Shown piece after piece: positions 61,722 to 64,000 of a stretch of 64,000 bases of DNA. The notes below the pieces were generated by a model, which was not told the DNA's origin, did no database searches, and was given only the letters and a program-made list of their open reading frames with translations. The stretch comes from Alcanivoracaceae bacterium (GTDB lineage Bacteria; Pseudomonadota; Gammaproteobacteria; Pseudomonadales; Alcanivoracaceae): the NCBI GenBank assembly GCA_023146255.1, contig JAGLCJ010000005.1, positions 186,001 to 250,000 of the forward strand. Direction: 5' to 3'. The translations under genes were made by a program, and so were the position numbers. How positions within the stretch are numbered: the first letter of the stretch is position 1; each line of letters begins with the position of its first letter.

Positions 61722-62864
61722 TCAGAACTTCTCCATCATCATTTCCAGCACGCTACGGTGCAGATCGCTGACCTCAACGATCTGAAATCCGGCATGGTAC
61801 TCATTCTGGCGATCCTGTTCCTGACTCCAGACGCAACGCCCCTCAAGGCTCAGCGTCGTGACACCCTGCAACTGCTCTGGCAGCACCATACTCAGGGAGA
61901 AACGGGTGCCGGGATCGATGCTTTGACGGGTAGACAACTTGAACCCGTCAAGACTGATATTGATCAGACGGCCGACATTACCACCCGTGGTGCGGTCGAA
62001 CATGACCATCTCGCGCAACAGCTTCTTGCGGGGCTGGCGACGCAGCTCACGGGCCTGTTGTTCAGCGCTTGATTGCCATGCCGAGGTCACATCGCGCAAC
62101 ACCAGCACTGAACCGGAAAAGGCTTCTCCGGGCTGGTTAAGTGGCGTGGCAGCTATATCAAGCGCCACAGCGATGCCGCCACGCTGAATAAAACATGGCG
62201 TGTCACTGCGCCAGGCCTGATCTGATTTGCAGGCCTTGAGCAGTGGTGAGGATGACCAGTCCCAGCAACGAGCACCATCCTCATCGTAGAACAGCAGTGC
62301 ATCGACGCGCTTGCCAGCGAGTTCCTCGCGTGGCATGCCAAGCAATGCCGCCGCCGCACCGTTGGCAAATGTCACCAGCCCCTTGGTATCAGCACCAAGA
62401 ATGCCCTCACCAATCGCCTGGAGAAGACGCTCGTTCTCATCCTTGAGGCGTTTCATCTGAACCACAGCTTGCTGCAAGCGACGCTTCTGTTGATCCAGAT
62501 CGAGAAACACCTCGACCTTGGCGGTCAGGATTTGCTGATCAATTGGCTTGAACAGGTAGTCCACCGCGCCGCACTCATAGCCCTTGAAGACATAGGTGTG
62601 CTCTTTGGAAATCGCGGTAACGAAAATAATGGGAATATTGCGGGTTTTCCTGCCTTGACGCAGAAGCTGGGCGACCTCGAATCCATCCATCTCCGGCATC
62701 TGCACATCCAGCAGTACCAGCGAAAAGTCATGTTTCAGGGCAAGCTGCAACGCCTCGTTACCAGACGTGGCCATGACCAGCTGGCGTCCTGGGGCTTCAA
62801 GGATTGCCTCCAGCGCGATCAGATTTTCCCTGTGGTCATCGACCAGAAGAATGCTTTGCTTCAT
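61722..62864 (-). CDS. REC-PAS-PilZ response regulator coupled to gspE
   Basis: A 380-residue soluble protein. The receiver domain (1-125) has the phosphoacceptor Asp53 in LLDVQMPEMDG, Thr in FVTAIS and Lys in LFKPID. A coiled linker (about 128-150) leads to a PAS domain (LLQAIGEGILGADTKGLVTFANGAAAALLGM). The C-terminus is a PilZ domain with both c-di-GMP motifs: RxxxR (RRQPR) and NxSxxG (NISLDG). It overlaps cheB by four bases and is one base from gspE. It could transmit both phosphorylation and c-di-GMP levels to secretion. Confidence 0.85.
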   Translation of the reverse strand: MKQSILLVDDHRENLIALEAILEAPGRQLVMATSGNEALQLALKHDFSLVLLDVQMPEMDGFEVAQLLRQGRKTRNIPIIFVTAISKEHTYVFKGYECGAVDYLFKPIDQQILTAKVEVFLDLDQQKRRLQQAVVQMKRLKDENERLLQAIGEGILGADTKGLVTFANGAAAALLGMPREELAGKRVDALLFYDEDGARCWDWSSSPLLKACKSDQAWRSDTPCFIQRGGIAVALDIAATPLNQPGEAFSGSVLVLRDVTSAWQSSAEQQARELRRQPRKKLLREMVMFDRTTGGNVGRLINISLDGFKLSTRQSIDPGTRFSLSMVLPEQLQGVTTLSLEGRCVWSQEQDRQNEYHAGFQIVEVSDLHRSVLEMMMEKF

Positions 62865-63448
62865 CGTTTTTGCCGGCTTGTTACCTGCTCGCGCAGGAAC
62901 TGTCCTATTTCTTGTAAAGGTAGTATGTAATCAACACACCCGGTCCGAATCGCCGCTTCAGGCATCGTTGGCGCCTCTGCCGTAGCCGGCGCCTGTGCAA
63001 CTGTTGTACCGCCGCGCTGGTGAATATAGCGTATTCCAGCGGCACCGTCCTCGTTGGCACCAGTTAGCAAAACTGCCAGCACGCCGGCACCATAAACGTG
63101 GCCGGCAGAGAAAAACAACTCGTCTATCGAGGGTCTGGAATAATGCACTGGCCAGTGACACGACAGTGCAATAAACCCTCCGCGATCAATCAACATGTGA
63201 AAACCGGGTGGTGATACATATATGACCCCCGGCTCAATCTGCTCCTTGTCTTCCGGGGCCACCACCTTCAGCTCAGTGCGAGACGACAGCACTCTGGCCA
63301 GACGGGATTCGGACTCATAACGTTGGTGCTGGGCCAGAAACAGCGGCACAGGAAACGGCACCTTGAGCTCGGACAGCACCTTGATTGAGGCCTCAACCCC
63401 GCCCCAGGAGGCGCCCATCACCACCGCCCTGACCTCTCCGGCGCTCAT
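62861..63448 (-). CDS. Stand-alone CheB-type methylesterase
   Basis: A 195-residue protein consisting of the CheB catalytic domain only, with no receiver domain. The triad fits Ser14 in GASWGG, His41 in LAQHQRY and Asp in GANEDGAAG. CheB removes methyl groups from (or deamidates) chemoreceptor glutamates; here no chemoreceptor is in the window, so the target is unknown. It is coupled by ATGA overlaps to both neighbours (63445-63448 and 62861-62864). Confidence 0.88.
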   Translation of the reverse strand: MSAGEVRAVVMGASWGGVEASIKVLSELKVPFPVPLFLAQHQRYESESRLARVLSSRTELKVVAPEDKEQIEPGVIYVSPPGFHMLIDRGGFIALSCHWPVHYSRPSIDELFFSAGHVYGAGVLAVLLTGANEDGAAGIRYIHQRGGTTVAQAPATAEAPTMPEAAIRTGCVDYILPLQEIGQFLREQVTSRQKR

Positions 63449-63915
63449 CCGCCCGGGCCGCCGCCCTTCTTGGCCGCTTCATAGGCAGCCCGATGTGCCT
63501 GAGCCTGCCGAAGCTTCTCCTGCAACTCACGCCGCTGACGGTCAAGCTGCAGGAAAAAATTCACCTTGCTCTGCAGAACCACCGGATCCAGTGGCTTGAA
63601 CAGATAATCCACCGCGCCCACCTGATAGCCGCGGAAGACATACTTGTCCTCCTTGCTGATGGCGGTGACAAAGATAATCGGGATGGTCTGGGTATCCTTG
63701 CGCTGACGCATCAGCTCCGCCACCTCGAAACCATCCATGCCCGGCATCTGCACATCCAGCAGCACCAGTGAGACATCCTCACGCAGCAGAATCTTTAGTG
63801 CCTCGGGACCCGAGGTCGCTTTCAGCAGCACTCTGCCCTCCGCCTCAAGAATGGCATCGAGGCTGACCAGATTTGCTGGCTGATCATCGACCATCAGTAT
63901 CTTTTGCTCAATCAT
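63445..63915 (-). CDS. Single-domain response regulator
   Basis: A 156-residue receiver domain with Asp54 in LLDVQMPGMDG, FVTAISKE and LFKPLD, followed by a short charged helix (LQLDRQRRELQEKLRQAQAH) and a Gly-rich tail. No output domain. It is closely similar to the receiver of the REC-PAS-PilZ protein, suggesting a shared histidine kinase and a duplication. Starts eight bases after the stop of the preceding CheR-like gene. Confidence 0.88.
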   Translation of the reverse strand: MIEQKILMVDDQPANLVSLDAILEAEGRVLLKATSGPEALKILLREDVSLVLLDVQMPGMDGFEVAELMRQRKDTQTIPIIFVTAISKEDKYVFRGYQVGAVDYLFKPLDPVVLQSKVNFFLQLDRQRRELQEKLRQAQAHRAAYEAAKKGGGPGG

Positions 63916-63923
63916 TACCTATC

Positions 63924-64000
63924 TCACAGCACAACTTGTTTGCGACGAAAAATCTTCATCTGCGCGTCCACTGGCTCGAACTCATCGGCAATCCCGGAAA
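63924..64000 (-). CDS. C-terminal end of a CheR-like methyltransferase (partial)
   Basis: Only the last 24 codons are in the window. The peptide ends DEFEPVDAQMKIFRRKQVVL, which resembles the C-terminus of CheR-type protein-glutamate methyltransferases (FEP-V-x6-IFRR). Given the adjacent cheB and response regulators this is the likely identity, but so short a piece cannot prove it. Confidence 0.5.
   Translation of the reverse strand, partial: SGIADEFEPVDAQMKIFRRKQVVL

Noticed and set aside
1..64000. CRISPR array, insertion sequence, prophage, tRNA or rRNA
   Set aside because: No regularly spaced repeats, transposase or integrase genes, or recognisable RNA genes were seen on reading both strands.

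Overview
The window is one contiguous stretch of a Gammaproteobacterial chromosome. It is densely coded, has moderately high GC, and shows no insertion sequence, phage, tRNA, rRNA or CRISPR. The strongest taxonomic hint is the order ccoNOQP - ccoGHIS - TauE-like - hemN - anr/fnr - usp, which is the arrangement known from Pseudomonas and its relatives. A split three-gene proton-translocating transhydrogenase, a CorA, an FNR with four cysteines and a type II secretion operon fit that. I do not assign a genus. No gene-free stretch exceeds about 225 bases.

Layout. (1) 1-9602, heavy-metal efflux on the + strand: the 3' part of a CusA-type (Cu/Ag signature) RND pump, a YnfA-type small membrane protein, a histidine-rich exported CzcI/CopL-like protein, and a complete CzcC-CzcB-CzcA operon. 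(2) 9697-11133: an alpha/beta hydrolase overlapping a SirB2-like membrane protein, behind a possible Anr-type promoter. (3) 11243-23476, microaerobic respiration: cbb3 oxidase (ccoN, O, Q, P), its maturation genes (ccoG, H, I, S), a TauE/SafE-like membrane protein with a His-rich tail, oxygen-independent coproporphyrinogen dehydrogenase (hemN), the FNR/Anr regulator, a tandem universal stress protein and a small coiled-coil protein. FNR-type boxes lie in front of ccoN and hemN, so the regulator, the oxidase and the heme supply appear to form one local regulon. (4) 23482-38346, housekeeping and signalling: yaaA, a metallo-beta-lactamase-fold hydrolase, corA, an AlkB-like dioxygenase, a very large PilZ-DUF1631-GGDEF-EAL protein, a fused spore-maturation-like membrane protein, the tail-specific protease prc, an MpaB-family oxygenase, an alpha/beta hydrolase and an ABC1/UbiB-like kinase. 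(5) 38570-47494: pntAA-pntAB-pntB, a long bidirectional terminator, then on the - strand a DUF481 protein, an MscS channel and a DUF6580 membrane protein, followed by metH. (6) 47613-52782: a DUF2189 membrane protein, a degenerate PEP-synthase-like protein paired with a DUF1461 membrane protein, and a CocE-like lipoprotein hydrolase.

(7) 52736-64000, - strand: one long, tightly coupled gene train. It starts with the end of a CheR-like methyltransferase, then a single-domain response regulator, a stand-alone CheB methylesterase and a REC-PAS-PilZ protein, and runs with a 1-base gap into gspE, F, G, H, I, J, K, L, M and a large exported protein of unknown function. gspC, gspD and gspN are not here. 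The coupling of a chemosensory-like and predicted cyclic-di-GMP-binding module to a type II secretion operon is the most interesting feature of the window.
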